A stretch of DNA of 64,000 nucleotides from contig NZ_BMSF01000023.1 in NCBI RefSeq assembly GCF_014649015.1, positions 1 to 64,000 of the forward strand. The letters are read 5' to 3'. Under the pieces are notes generated by a model. It saw only the letters and a program-made list of their open reading frames with translations, was not told the DNA's origin and did no database searches. The stretch is from Streptomyces narbonensis. GTDB taxonomy: Bacteria > Actinomycetota > Actinomycetes > Streptomycetales > Streptomycetaceae. Made by a program: the position numbers and the translations under genes. Shown here one piece after another: positions 17,156 to 26,086 of this stretch. Each line of letters opens with the position of its first letter. Positions within the stretch are counted from its first letter, which is position 1.

Positions 17156-18714
17156 CCGCCGAAGGTACGACGCGCCCCATCCGCCGCGCACTCGTCAGCG
17201 TCTACGACAAGACCGGCCTGGAGAAGCTGGCCCGCGGCCTGCACGAGGCGGGTGTCGCCCTCGTCTCCACCGGCTCCACCGCCGCGAAGATCGCCGCCGC
17301 CGGCATCCCGGTCACCAAGGTCGAGGAGCTCACCGGCTTCCCCGAGTGCCTGGACGGCCGCGTCAAGACGCTGCACCCGCGCGTGCACGCCGGCATCCTC
17401 GCCGACCTGCGACTGGAGGACCACCGCAACCAGCTCGCCGAGCTGGGGGTCGAGCCCTTCGACCTGGTCGTCGTGAACCTGTACCCGTTCAAGGAGACCG
17501 TCGCCTCCGGCGCCACCCCCGACGAGTGCGTCGAGCAGATCGACATCGGCGGCCCGTCGATGGTCCGCGCCGCCGCCAAGAACCACCCCTCGGTGCTGGT
17601 CGTCACCGACCCGGGCGCCTACGACGCGGTCCTCCAGTCGGTCAAGGAGGGCGGGAGCACGCTGCGCATGCGCAAGCTGTTCGCCTCCGCGGCCTTCCAG
17701 CACACCGCCGCGTACGACGTGGCCGTCGCCTCCTGGTTCGCCGACGACTATGCCGCCGACGACGACAGCGGCTTCCCCGGCTTCCTGGGCCACACGTACG
17801 AGCGCGCCAACGTGCTGCGCTACGGCGAGAACCCGCACCAGGGCGCCGCGCTCTACGTCGACGGCACGGGCGGCCTCGCCGAGGCCGAGCAGCTGCACGG
17901 CAAGGAGATGTCGTACAACAACTTCACGGACACCGACGCCGCGCGCCGGGCCGCGTACGACCACACCGAGCCCTGCGTCGCGATCATCAAGCACGCCAAC
18001 CCGTGCGGCATCGCGATCGGCGCCGACGTCGCCGAGGCCCACCGCAAGGCGCACGCCTGCGACCCGCTCTCCGCCTTCGGCGGCGTCATCGCCGTCAACC
18101 GCCCCGTGTCGGTCGCGATGGCCGAGCAGGTCGCGGAGATCTTCACCGAGGTGATCGTGGCCCCCGGCTACGAGGACGGCGCGGTCGAGGTCCTGGCCAA
18201 GAAGAAGAACATCCGCGTGCTCCGCGCCGACGGCGCCCCGGCCAACCCGGTCGAGGTCAAGCCGATCGACGGCGGCGCGCTGCTCCAGGTCACCGACCGC
18301 CTCCAGGCCGAGGGCGACGACCCGGCGAACTGGACCCTGGCGACCGGCGAGGCCCTGTCCGCCGAGGAGCTCGCCGAGCTGTCCTTCGCCTGGAAGGCCT
18401 GCCGGGCGGTCAAGTCCAACGCGATCCTGCTCTCCAAGGACGGCGCCTCGGTCGGCGTCGGCATGGGCCAGGTCAACCGCGTCGACTCCGCGAAGCTGGC
18501 CGTCGAGCGGGCGGGCGAGGAGCGGGCGCGCGGCGCTTACGCCGCCTCGGACGCCTTCTTCCCCTTCCCCGACGGCCTGGAGATCCTGACGGCCGCCGGC
18601 GTGAAGGCGGTCGTGCAGCCGGGCGGCTCGATGCGCGACGAGCTCGTCGTCGAGGCCGCGAAGAAGGCGGGCGTGACGATGTACTTCACCGGGACGCGCC
18701 ACTTCTTCCACTGA
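17152..18714 (+). CDS. purH: Bifunctional AICAR transformylase / IMP cyclohydrolase
   Basis: A 520-residue enzyme for the last two steps to IMP. The N-terminal MGS-like cyclohydrolase domain (RRALVSVYDKTGLEKLA; LDGRVKTLHPRVHAGIL) occupies about 1-200. The AICAR transformylase domain follows with RYGENPHQ, KHANPCG, SAFGG, and the C-terminal GGSMRDELV and GTRHFFH. The start overlaps the purN stop (GTGA). A perfect hairpin 26 bp downstream ends the operon. Confidence 0.98.
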   Translation: MTAEGTTRPIRRALVSVYDKTGLEKLARGLHEAGVALVSTGSTAAKIAAAGIPVTKVEELTGFPECLDGRVKTLHPRVHAGILADLRLEDHRNQLAELGVEPFDLVVVNLYPFKETVASGATPDECVEQIDIGGPSMVRAAAKNHPSVLVVTDPGAYDAVLQSVKEGGSTLRMRKLFASAAFQHTAAYDVAVASWFADDYAADDDSGFPGFLGHTYERANVLRYGENPHQGAALYVDGTGGLAEAEQLHGKEMSYNNFTDTDAARRAAYDHTEPCVAIIKHANPCGIAIGADVAEAHRKAHACDPLSAFGGVIAVNRPVSVAMAEQVAEIFTEVIVAPGYEDGAVEVLAKKKNIRVLRADGAPANPVEVKPIDGGALLQVTDRLQAEGDDPANWTLATGEALSAEELAELSFAWKACRAVKSNAILLSKDGASVGVGMGQVNRVDSAKLAVERAGEERARGAYAASDAFFPFPDGLEILTAAGVKAVVQPGGSMRDELVVEAAKKAGVTMYFTGTRHFFH

Positions 18715-18739
18715 TCGGTGACGCACTGACGCACTGACG

Positions 18740-18786
18740 GGCGGGCGGCCCGCCGGTACCCGACGGGTACCGGCGGGCCGCCCGCC
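18740..18786. terminator. Perfect 23-bp inverted-repeat terminator after purH
   Basis: Arms 18740-18762 and 18764-18786 are exact reverse complements around a single A. Convergent genes end on both sides (18714 plus, 18799 minus), so it is probably bidirectional. The near-zero loop makes it equally likely to form a cruciform in DNA. Confidence 0.9.
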
Positions 18787-18798
18787 GTTGCGTGGCGG

Positions 18799-19257
18799 TC
18801 AGTCGAGCCAGTGGTTGCAGCTCGACACCCAGTTGTGCGAGCTGATGCTGTTGGCGGCCGGACCGCCGTCGCTGAGCCGGTTGTCCCGCAGGTCGCTCGC
18901 GTAGAACTCGTTCGGGTGCAGGCATCCGTAGCCGTTGGGCGTGTTGTAGGCCGTGTAGTCGTGGAACCGGACGATGTGGTACGTACTGCCCGTCCCCTTG
19001 TTCATGACGGACTCGGCGTTGTTGGTGTCGCTGCCCCGGAAGGACCCGCTGGAGTCGCCCCAGTCGGAGTCGTTGTCCACGTCCCCGCCGAGCAGGCCGG
19101 AACAGTTGGGCAGGTTCCACGCGTACATGTATCCGGACCGGGCGGTGTTGTTGTAGAAGTTGTCGCACGCGGTCGACGCCTGGGCCGGCGAACCGATCAG
19201 TACGGAGCCGGCCGCAAGACCCAGCACCGCGGCGGCGCTTCCGATGAGACGCTTCAT
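18799..19257 (-). CDS. Secreted peptidase-inhibitor I36 / crystallin-like protein
   Basis: A 152-residue exported protein. The signal peptide (MKRLIGSAAAVLGLAAGSVL) ends at PAQAS near residue 28. The mature domain (ACDNFYNNTARSGYMYAW, SVMNKGTGSTYHIVRF, ISSHNWVSSC) fits the peptidase-inhibitor I36 family, a Greek-key fold found in Streptomyces metalloproteinase inhibitors. Start ATG 19257 has GGAGGAGA just upstream. The last block SSHNWVSSC aligns with SHTWSKTC at the end of the nearby kinase, and SVMNKGT aligns with SVFNNGT there and SFFNNGH in the M23 protein, so three neighbours share this domain type. Confidence 0.82.
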   Translation of the reverse strand: MKRLIGSAAAVLGLAAGSVLIGSPAQASTACDNFYNNTARSGYMYAWNLPNCSGLLGGDVDNDSDWGDSSGSFRGSDTNNAESVMNKGTGSTYHIVRFHDYTAYNTPNGYGCLHPNEFYASDLRDNRLSDGGPAANSISSHNWVSSCNHWLD

Positions 19258-19298
19258 GGTTTCTCCTCCGTCCGCCCGCGGCCTCGCGCCGCGGGAGC

Positions 19299-20228
19299 TC
19301 ATGTGAGGGAGCGGGCGCGGGTCAGCGCCTCGCGCTCCAGTCGTGCGTACGTGTCGAGCTCGTCGCCGTACTCGCCGCGCAGCCCGTCCACGTACCGGCG
19401 CTCCAGGGCCCGCCCCGCACGGGCGAAGCCGGAGGACCCGGCGCACTCGGCCTCCGCCGTCGCGAGGCGCACCTCCGCGGCGAAGGCCCTGTCGTCCTCG
19501 CGGTTCGCCGGGAGCGCGTTCCTGGCGTCCGCCGGGGTCGCGTACGGGTGGCCGGCCGCGCGCATGCATGCCGCCCAGGCCGCCTGGGCGGCGGTGAACT
19601 CCGGGTCGCGGCCCAGCTCGGAGACGTACAGCCGGGTCAGGTTGGTCGCGGTCCTGCTCGCCCGGAACCAGGTCGCGGGGTCGCCGTACAGCTGCTTCTG
19701 GGCGGTCTCCTCGCAGCCGCCGAGCCGGCGGCCGATCGTTCCGCCGCCCGGCACCTTCACCGCGAGAGTCCGGGCTCCGGCGCCGCCGTCCAGGGCCTTT
19801 CGGTAGGCCCCTCGGCGCTCGGGCGACAGCCCGTCGACGTACAGCTGGTTCGGGTCCGTCCTCCGCGCCGCCAGGACCCTGGCGGCGATGCGGCTGCCGT
19901 AGCCGTTCCGCCGGGCCCAGGCCGTGTCCGACAGCAGATAGCCGACGGTGAAGCTCTCGTCCGGGGTCGGGCGCGGCCCCGCCCGGTACGAGAAGCCCTC
20001 GGCCCGCATGCACCGCGCGACCAGGACCTGCTCCGCGTGGCGGAGCGACGCGCGGTCGGTGTCCGTGAGTTCGGTGTCCGTGAGTCGGGTGTCCGTGAGT
20101 CGGGTGTCCGTGTCACCGGATTCCGCGATGGGGCTCCGGGGGCCGGCGGCGGGCCGGTCCACGCAGCCGGTCGAGGTGACCATGAGGACGAGGGCGACGG
20201 CGCAGGCGCGAGCGAACGTGGACATCAT
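19299..20228 (-). CDS. Hypothetical lipoprotein
   Basis: A 309-residue protein. The signal peptide MMSTFARACAVALVLMVTS leads to lipobox STGC (Cys21). A short tandem repeat of LTDT-type pentapeptides follows (around 20056-20115), then a helical domain with scattered cysteines (VARCMRAEGF, LGGCEE, AACMRAAGHP, AEAECAG). The repeated CMRA-type motifs resemble many uncharacterised actinobacterial lipoproteins. Start at ATG 20228, with ATG 20225 next. It lies between the I36 and M23 genes on the same strand, 93 bp downstream of the M23 stop. Function unknown. Confidence 0.8.
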   Translation of the reverse strand: MMSTFARACAVALVLMVTSTGCVDRPAAGPRSPIAESGDTDTRLTDTRLTDTELTDTDRASLRHAEQVLVARCMRAEGFSYRAGPRPTPDESFTVGYLLSDTAWARRNGYGSRIAARVLAARRTDPNQLYVDGLSPERRGAYRKALDGGAGARTLAVKVPGGGTIGRRLGGCEETAQKQLYGDPATWFRASRTATNLTRLYVSELGRDPEFTAAQAAWAACMRAAGHPYATPADARNALPANREDDRAFAAEVRLATAEAECAGSSGFARAGRALERRYVDGLRGEYGDELDTYARLEREALTRARSLT

Positions 20229-20321
20229 GGTTCCGAGCCCCCCGAGGTGACCGGGCCGCACCGGTCGGGCGGCCCGGTCACACCCTCGCGGCGCGGCCCC
20301 GAGCGGGGTACCTCGGAAGTC

Positions 20322-21215
20322 CTAGGGGCACTCGCCGCCCCAGGTCACGGCCTTGATCGTCCGGCCGCCGGTGGTGAAGTCGCCGCGGCCGTCCGTCCAG
20401 CCGTGGTGGAGGCAGGACGTGCCGCCCTCCGTGAAGGAGACGTACGCGTGGTCGGCGCCGGCCTGCGGGTGGCCGTTGTTGAAGAAGGACCTGCGCAGGC
20501 CGCAGGTGCTCGCCGGCACGTTCCTGTCGGTCTTGCAGACCGTGCCCCTGCCGCCCGTCTCGGAGAAGAAGCAGACGGAGCCGTTGGGGCAGTTCCACGG
20601 CTGGTACGGGGCGGTCTGCGGCTGGGCGCAGTTGGCGCTCGTGACGCTCGCCCACTGGCGCTCGGCCCCGCTGTACTCGACCCCGTCGAAGTGGACCGGC
20701 CGGCGGTGGGTCTCGTCCGTGAACGTGCCGGAGGCCAGGTAGCGCTGCTCGTAGTGGAGGTGGGCCCAGTTGTTCGCCCCGCCGGACTTGCCCACGCGGC
20801 CGATCTGGGTGGCGCCGGTGACCCGGCTGCCGACCTTCACGTAGGCGGTCGGCGCCTCCTGGAGGTGGTAGTACGCCGTGAACCAGCCGTTGCCGTGGCT
20901 GATCTGGAGGGTGTTGCCGGAGCCGTTGTTCCAGTAGGCGGCCGAGACCGTGCCCGGGGCGGAGGCGTAGACGGGCAGGCCGTCGGAGCCCGGGTTGCCC
21001 ACCTTGACGATATCGAGCGCCGGGTCGTGGCCCCACGTGTCGAGCTGCCACTTCGTACCGCAGGCGAACGGCAGTTGGAAGGCCGGCTTGCCGGCGGGCG
21101 GGGCGGCGGCCGTACGGGCCTCGGCGGCGCCCGCCGTGGTGGCGCCGAGCCCGAGGGTGAGGCCCAGGGCGGTCAGGAACGCCAGGAGTGCGGCGCGCAG
21201 TTGTGCGTAGGACAC
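20322..21215 (-). CDS. Secreted M23 metallopeptidase with I36-like C-terminal domain
   Basis: A 297-residue exported protein with a signal peptide to about residue 31. Residues 48-165 form an M23 peptidase domain: zinc ligands His63 and Asp68 in GHDPALD, His117 in YYHLQ, and HLH at 152-154. The first pair is spaced by four residues rather than the usual three. Such enzymes cut peptide bridges of peptidoglycan. Residues about 206-297 form a cysteine-rich domain (VCFFSETGGRG, RSFFNNGH) that matches the extracytoplasmic end of the neighbouring kinase. GTG 21215 has GAAGGGAA upstream. The downstream domain may target or inhibit the peptidase; that is inference. Confidence 0.85.
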   Translation of the reverse strand: MSYAQLRAALLAFLTALGLTLGLGATTAGAAEARTAAAPPAGKPAFQLPFACGTKWQLDTWGHDPALDIVKVGNPGSDGLPVYASAPGTVSAAYWNNGSGNTLQISHGNGWFTAYYHLQEAPTAYVKVGSRVTGATQIGRVGKSGGANNWAHLHYEQRYLASGTFTDETHRRPVHFDGVEYSGAERQWASVTSANCAQPQTAPYQPWNCPNGSVCFFSETGGRGTVCKTDRNVPASTCGLRRSFFNNGHPQAGADHAYVSFTEGGTSCLHHGWTDGRGDFTTGGRTIKAVTWGGECP

Positions 21216-21286
21216 GAGCGTGTTCCCTTCTCGCGATCAGGTGGGTCCACGGTCCCGGGGTTCGGCACCCGGGCCGTACTCGGACA

Positions 21287-22660
21287 TCAGAGGGCCACGG
21301 ACTCCTCGCACGTCTTCGACCACGTGTGCGAGGCGATCGGCAGGCGCAGCGCGAGGTCGCGGCGCCCGCCCTGTCGTACGCAGCCGAGGTCGTCCTTCAG
21401 GTCCTTCGCCGCGAACAAGGCGACGTGGACGAGGCCTCGGGGGTCGGCGGTGCCGTTGTTGAACACGGAGCGGGGCCCCTCGTCCCGGGCCCAGTCGCAG
21501 ACCGTGTCGCCGTCGAACCACTCCCTGTCGTCGTTCTCCCAGTCGCACATCCGGCCCTGGCCGCCCGTCTCGGAGAAGAAGCAGACGTACCCCGGCGCGC
21601 ACCGCTCGTACCCGGTGGCGACGTCCGTCCCGTCCTGCCGGTCGCCGAGGGCGTACAGGCCGAGACCCGCCGCCGTCAGTCCCGCGAGGGAGGCGGCGAG
21701 GAGCGGGACGAGCCGTCGTCCGGGGCGTCTGCGGCGCGGCATCCGGCCGGCGGCCGCCTCCCGGACCCGGCGCAGGACGGTCGTGGCGTCGTGCGCGGCC
21801 CGTTCCTCGTGGGTGCGGCTCAGGCAGTCGGCGACGATCCCCCGCCAGACGTCGGGGAGCCCGGGGGAGAGGCGGAGCTCCTCCTCGCCGCGCGCGTAGC
21901 GGAGGGCGGCGTCGCGGCGGGCGGTCGGCGTGCCGCCGGGGAGCGGGGAGGCGCCGGTCAGGACGGTGTGGGCCAGGACGCCGAAGGCCCAGACGTCGGC
22001 GCTGGGGCGGATCCGCGTGCCCCGGTCGCCGACCTCCGACCAGAGCAGCTCGGGCGGTGTGTAGTCGGGTGTGGCGAAGCCGGCGGCGTAGGCGTGGGTG
22101 CCCTCCAGCTCGCTCGCCGTGCTGAAGTCGCCGAGCCGGACAGTGCCGTCCTTCATCAGCAGGACGTTCCCCGGCTTGAGGTCGCCGTGCACCCAGCCCG
22201 CCGTGTGCAGCTGGTGCAGGCCCTCGCAGATCTGGACGAGCAGCGCGGGACCGGCCGACGGCGGCGCCGCGCCCGAGAGGAGGGACTGGAGCGGGCGCTC
22301 CGCCTCCTCCAGTACGAGGACGGTGGCGCCGTCCAGCTCCGGGTGCGCCGGGTCGTCGACCGTGAGGGTCTCGTACAGCCGGATCAGGCGCGGCGAGCGC
22401 AGCCGCCTCAGCAGGTCGACCTCGCGGTCCGCGAGGTCGCGCAGGTGGCGCAGCTGGCGCGGGGTGTGGGTGCCGGTCGGCAGGAACTTGAGCGCGGCCC
22501 GGGCGGGGAGGTCGCCGCCCCCTCCGCCGCCCCCTCCGCAATGCCCTCCGGTGCGGCGTGCCGCGTACACGCTGCCGAACGCGCCCGCGCCCAGCGGCCG
22601 CTCGACGGTCCAGCCACCGACCTCGTACCCGGCGGGGACGGTCAGTGGGAAGCCGTTCAC
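21287..22660 (-). CDS. Membrane Ser/Thr protein kinase with extracytoplasmic I36-like domain
   Basis: A 457-residue kinase of the bacterial Hanks/PknB class. P-loop LGAGAFGSVY (23-32), ATP-binding Lys58 (AALKFL), catalytic HGDLKPGN (158-165) and the metal-binding Asp in GDFS (177-180), where DFG has become DFS. An eight-Gly run (42-49) interrupts the N-lobe between strands. One membrane helix at about 318-338 separates the kinase from an external domain (353-457) with VCFFSETGGQG and SVFNNGT, like that of the M23 neighbour. GTG 22660 overlaps the stop of the upstream FHA gene. It is probably a surface sensor kinase with FHA-mediated output. Confidence 0.9.
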   Translation of the reverse strand: MNGFPLTVPAGYEVGGWTVERPLGAGAFGSVYAARRTGGHCGGGGGGGGDLPARAALKFLPTGTHTPRQLRHLRDLADREVDLLRRLRSPRLIRLYETLTVDDPAHPELDGATVLVLEEAERPLQSLLSGAAPPSAGPALLVQICEGLHQLHTAGWVHGDLKPGNVLLMKDGTVRLGDFSTASELEGTHAYAAGFATPDYTPPELLWSEVGDRGTRIRPSADVWAFGVLAHTVLTGASPLPGGTPTARRDAALRYARGEEELRLSPGLPDVWRGIVADCLSRTHEERAAHDATTVLRRVREAAAGRMPRRRRPGRRLVPLLAASLAGLTAAGLGLYALGDRQDGTDVATGYERCAPGYVCFFSETGGQGRMCDWENDDREWFDGDTVCDWARDEGPRSVFNNGTADPRGLVHVALFAAKDLKDDLGCVRQGGRRDLALRLPIASHTWSKTCEESVAL

Positions 22661-23520
22661 CGCGCCTCCGTCAGGGGAGCCGGGGCCGGCAGGGCCGTCA
22701 GCGTCACCAGGTCGTCCTCGTGGACGAGGTCGAAGCGGAGCGCGAGCGAGACCAGGGTCTCCTTCTTGCCGTTGAGGCGCGGCCCGGCGTCGGCTGTGTC
22801 GGGGCCGGGTTTGAGGCGTAACTTCACGGCCAGGTAGTCGATGTTCCACTGCACCGAGGCGCGGTTCACCGCGGGCCACAGGGGCCGCAGCCGCTCCACG
22901 ATCCGGTCGACCGTCGGCAGCGGCGCGTGCGGGGCGCCGCGCAGCCGCGACTCGCAGAGCGCGGCGAGGACGAGGAAGTACCGCTTGGTGCGGTCGAGGG
23001 GAAAGGCGAGCGTGGTCGGCTCCCCGTCCCCGCCCCCGTCCCCGGCGCAGACGCAGACGCAGGCGGAGGTGGAGGTGGATGCGCAGGCGCAGGCCGGGTG
23101 CGCGCGCTCCAGGTAGTCGTGGCGGGGCGCCCAGACGCTGAAGTCGAGCAGGTCGCCGCCCGCGGGCAGGACGACCCGGGAGAACTCGAACGGTACGGGG
23201 GCGTCGAGCCGCCCCGGCGCGATCTTGATGTGCTCCCCGGCGCCCTCCGGGTTCTCCACGACGTACGTCGAGGTCGCGCTGAAGTTGCTGAGCGTCCAGT
23301 AGCTCGCCGTCGCACCGATCTCCCCGGCCGTGCGGGACACGCCGGGGTGCGGGATGGCCAGATGGCGCGGCGCGCCGGCCGTGTGCGGGGTGGCGGCCGT
23401 GTGTCGGGCGGTGGCCGTCCGGGGGGCGGCGCGGCCGAAGTGGAGCCTCTCGCCGGGTGCCAGCCTCACCTGGCTCCCGGAGGCCGCGGCGGGTGCGGGC
23501 ACCACGATGATGCTGTACAT
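22657..23520 (-). CDS. FHA-type phosphothreonine-binding protein
   Basis: A 287-residue cytoplasmic protein. Residues about 15-100 look like an FHA domain: a glycine/arginine turn (ERLHFGRAA), the IPHPGVSRTAG block with the Ser-Arg expected to touch phosphothreonine, and WTLSNFSATSTYV. A cysteine-containing low-complexity run (ACACASTSTSACVCVCAG) follows, then a helical domain near 195-285 (TVDRIVERLRPLWPAVNRAS) that may be a winged helix. The gene overlaps the kinase gene by GTGA, a strong sign that the two work together as kinase and phospho-reader. GGAAAGGAAG precedes ATG 23520. Confidence 0.78.
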   Translation of the reverse strand: MYSIIVVPAPAAASGSQVRLAPGERLHFGRAAPRTATARHTAATPHTAGAPRHLAIPHPGVSRTAGEIGATASYWTLSNFSATSTYVVENPEGAGEHIKIAPGRLDAPVPFEFSRVVLPAGGDLLDFSVWAPRHDYLERAHPACACASTSTSACVCVCAGDGGGDGEPTTLAFPLDRTKRYFLVLAALCESRLRGAPHAPLPTVDRIVERLRPLWPAVNRASVQWNIDYLAVKLRLKPGPDTADAGPRLNGKKETLVSLALRFDLVHEDDLVTLTALPAPAPLTEAR

Positions 23521-23716
23521 GACGCTTCCTTTCCCCGAGGTCTGCGTGCGCGGTCAGGGTAGGAAGCGGCGATAAACGAACGCAGAACGTCACCCCTTGA
23601 TCACGGAGAAGGGCCGGCGGCTCCCGGGCGTCCGGCCCCCGGCGACCGGTCCTCCGAACGGGTGGACTCTGGTCTAATGGGTTGCTCTTTTGTCGGCCGC
23701 CGGTGTGGGGGACGTG

Positions 23717-25159
23717 GTGTTGGACGTACTGAACAGGCCCGCTGCGGATGCCGCGGACACCAGCGACCCGAACGCGTCGGACGGCCTCTCCCCGGCGCCG
23801 CCGATGCCCTATGTGATCCTCGCGGCCGTCCTCTGCGGCCTGTACTTCCTCTACTCCTGGGTGCAGTACACGCATTTCCGCACCCCCTCCTGGGACCTCG
23901 GGATCTTCGGCCAGTCCGTCCGGGCGTACGCCGAGTTCCGGGCCCCGATCGTCGACATCAAGGGCCCCGGCTTCCACATACTCGGGGACCACTTCAGCCC
24001 GGTCACCGCACTGCTCGCGCCCCTGTACGGGGTCTGGTCCTCGCCCGCATCGCTGCTCCTCGGGCAGGCCGCGCTCTTCGCCGCGTCCGCCGTCGTCGTC
24101 GGCCGCACCACCCAGCAGGTCCTCGGCAGCCGGGCCGCCGGCATCGGTCTCACGATCGCGTACGGGCTCTCCTGGGGGCTCCAGGAGGCGGTCAAGTCCG
24201 ACTTCCACGAGATCGCCTTCGCCGTCCCGATGCTCGCCCTGACCTGTCGGGCCCTGATCCTCAAGCGCTGGACGGCGGCCGTCGCCTGGTCCGCCCCGCT
24301 CGTCCTCGTCAAGGAGGACATGGGGCTGACCGTCACGATGGTCGGCGTGGTCCTCATCGTGAAGGGCCGGAAGCGGCTGGGCGCCGCGCTCGCCGGGTTC
24401 GGCGCGGCGGCCTTCGCCCTCACGGTCCTCGTCCTGATCCCGGCGGCGAGCCGGGTCGGCCAGTACGACTACTGGTCCAAGATCGAGAAGACGGGCGAGG
24501 GCGCGGAGACGTCCTTCGGGCAGGTCATCGGGGACGCCCTCGTCTCCGGCGAACGCTGGGAGATGGTCTTCTTCCTCCTCGGGATCGTCGGCTTCCTCGC
24601 CCTGCGCTCCCCGCTGATCCTGATCGTCCTGCCGACGCTGGGCTGGCGCTTCGTCTCCCAGGACGCCAACCACTGGGGCCTGCACTGGCACTACAGCGCC
24701 ATCCTCATGCCGGTGGTCTTCCTGGCCCTCGTGGACGCGGTCCGGTCCGCACGCACCTCGCCGCACGCCTGGCTCGCGGCGTACGCGAAGGTCGTCGTGC
24801 CCGTCGCGACGGCGGTCGCGCTCGTCCTCGCCATGAACCTGCCGCTGCGGGAGCTGCTGAAGTCGGAGACGTACCGCACGGACACCCGGGCCGAGCAGGC
24901 GCGGGCGGCGGTGGACGCGGTGCCGGAGGGCGCGAGCGTGGAGGCGGACGTCTCGCTCCTGGCGCACCTCACGGCGGACCACCGGGTCTACTGGGTCGGC
25001 ACCTCGAAGGGCGCGACCCCGGACTACCTCGCCTTCGACCTGCGCGGCTGGTCGCAGCAGGTCTCGGACCCGGCGCAGCTGGCTTCGCAACTGCATCCGG
25101 AGGCGCGGTACGAGATCACGCACCGCTCGGACGGCTTCGCGGTGCTCAAGCGGGTGTGA
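23717..25159 (+). CDS. DUF2079 integral membrane protein
   Basis: A 480-residue polytopic membrane protein with about ten hydrophobic segments. The family signature after the first helix, TPSWDLGIFGQSVRAYAEF, and the loop GDHFSPVTALLAPLY match DUF2079, a group related to GT-C-type membrane glycosyltransferases. A sugar-transfer role is inferred from fold only. The start is uncertain: GTG 23717 follows GGGGGA, while a TTG at 23690 or a TTG at 23720 are in frame. A bidirectional terminator follows. Confidence 0.87.
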   Translation: MLDVLNRPAADAADTSDPNASDGLSPAPPMPYVILAAVLCGLYFLYSWVQYTHFRTPSWDLGIFGQSVRAYAEFRAPIVDIKGPGFHILGDHFSPVTALLAPLYGVWSSPASLLLGQAALFAASAVVVGRTTQQVLGSRAAGIGLTIAYGLSWGLQEAVKSDFHEIAFAVPMLALTCRALILKRWTAAVAWSAPLVLVKEDMGLTVTMVGVVLIVKGRKRLGAALAGFGAAAFALTVLVLIPAASRVGQYDYWSKIEKTGEGAETSFGQVIGDALVSGERWEMVFFLLGIVGFLALRSPLILIVLPTLGWRFVSQDANHWGLHWHYSAILMPVVFLALVDAVRSARTSPHAWLAAYAKVVVPVATAVALVLAMNLPLRELLKSETYRTDTRAEQARAAVDAVPEGASVEADVSLLAHLTADHRVYWVGTSKGATPDYLAFDLRGWSQQVSDPAQLASQLHPEARYEITHRSDGFAVLKRV

Positions 25160-25174
25160 CCCGCAGGAACGGCG

Positions 25175-25218
25175 GAGGGGCCGGGCCCCGTACTTTTCGG
25201 TACGGAGTCCGGCCCCTC
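25175..25218. terminator. Bidirectional terminator between DUF2079 and a small membrane gene
   Basis: GAGGGGCCGG at 25175 pairs with CCGGCCCCTC ending at 25218, and CCGTAC/GTACGG closes the inner stem around a TTTTCG loop (two internal mismatches). Both genes converge on it. Confidence 0.85.
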
Positions 25219-25233
25219 GCGTTCAGCGGGTGA

Positions 25234-25836
25234 TCAGTACTGCGCGTGCTTGTTGCGGTTGAACCAGGCGGCGCCGTCCGACTTGCCGACGAAGACCGCG
25301 ACCAGGATGGCCAGCACGGTGTGCGCCAGACCGATGATGACGAACGGGTAGAGGCCCAGGATCGCGGTGATGATGCCGAAGACGAGCGCCGCGATGCGGA
25401 CGCCGTTGCCGCCGCTGCCGAACTTGGCGCCGAGGACGATCGCGAAGACGCCCCAGGCCAGGATGAGCGCGGTCGCGATCCAGACGGCGCCGGTGGACAT
25501 GTCGGCGATCTGCTGGAACTGGACGTCGCTCTTCAGCGTCGGGTCCTCCTTCGCGGCGGCGATGCTCAGCGCGCCGAGGACACCGAAGATCACGCCGATC
25601 ATCTGCAGACCGCCGATGACGAAGAGCATGACGCGGGCGGCCTTGACCGAACCGGGCATCTCGGTGATCGCGCCGGGGTAACCGCCGCCGCCGTACGGGG
25701 AGACCGGCGGGGCCGCCGGGTAGCCGTAACCCTGCTGCGGCGGCACGCCCTGCGGGGCCTGCTGCGGGTAGCCGTAACCGGGCTGCTGCTGGCCCTGCGG
25801 CTGGCCGTAGGGGTTGTTCGAGTCGCCGAAGCTCAT
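25234..25836 (-). CDS. Small membrane protein with Gln/Gly/Tyr/Pro-rich N-terminus
   Basis: A 200-residue protein starting MSFGDSNNPYGQ. Residues 8-60 are PYGQPQGQQQPGYGYPQQ-type low-complexity sequence. Four hydrophobic segments follow (ARVMLFVIGGLQMIGVIFGV; AVWIATALILAWGVFAIVLG; VRIAALVFGIITAILGLYPF; HTVLAILVAVFVG). Start ATG 25836 has GGAGGA upstream. It resembles many actinobacterial DUF4064-like or Yip1-like membrane proteins. No function is assigned. It is divergent from folD. Confidence 0.8.
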   Translation of the reverse strand: MSFGDSNNPYGQPQGQQQPGYGYPQQAPQGVPPQQGYGYPAAPPVSPYGGGGYPGAITEMPGSVKAARVMLFVIGGLQMIGVIFGVLGALSIAAAKEDPTLKSDVQFQQIADMSTGAVWIATALILAWGVFAIVLGAKFGSGGNGVRIAALVFGIITAILGLYPFVIIGLAHTVLAILVAVFVGKSDGAAWFNRNKHAQY

Positions 25837-26086
25837 CGGGGGGTTCCTCCGTGAAGATCTCTGTGCGGGGACGACGCGGCCCGCGCGGAGGACTTTCACG
25901 GCATTTGAGCGGATTTCCCCCCGGCACTTTCCGCGGTACTTCGCCGGTCATCGTCGTCGCACCGTCGACTTTTTGTCCAGTCGATACCCGGCGGAGTTGT
26001 GCAAGTGCAATGTGTTGCTCCGCCTGACGAGCCGTCGGGCGGGAGCGAATTGGAACAAGGCGGGGGTCATCCGGGAGGATGTCTCC

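Noticed and set aside
22661..25123. N-terminal extension of the kinase frame
   Set aside because: The frame is open to 25123 but runs antisense to DUF2079 and through the FHA gene. Kinase similarity begins just after GTG 22660, which overlaps the FHA stop.
25837..26086. ZTP or THF riboswitch before folD
   Set aside because: Such elements are known upstream of one-carbon genes. The region has an AT-richer stretch near 25970, but the conserved core sequences are not visible.
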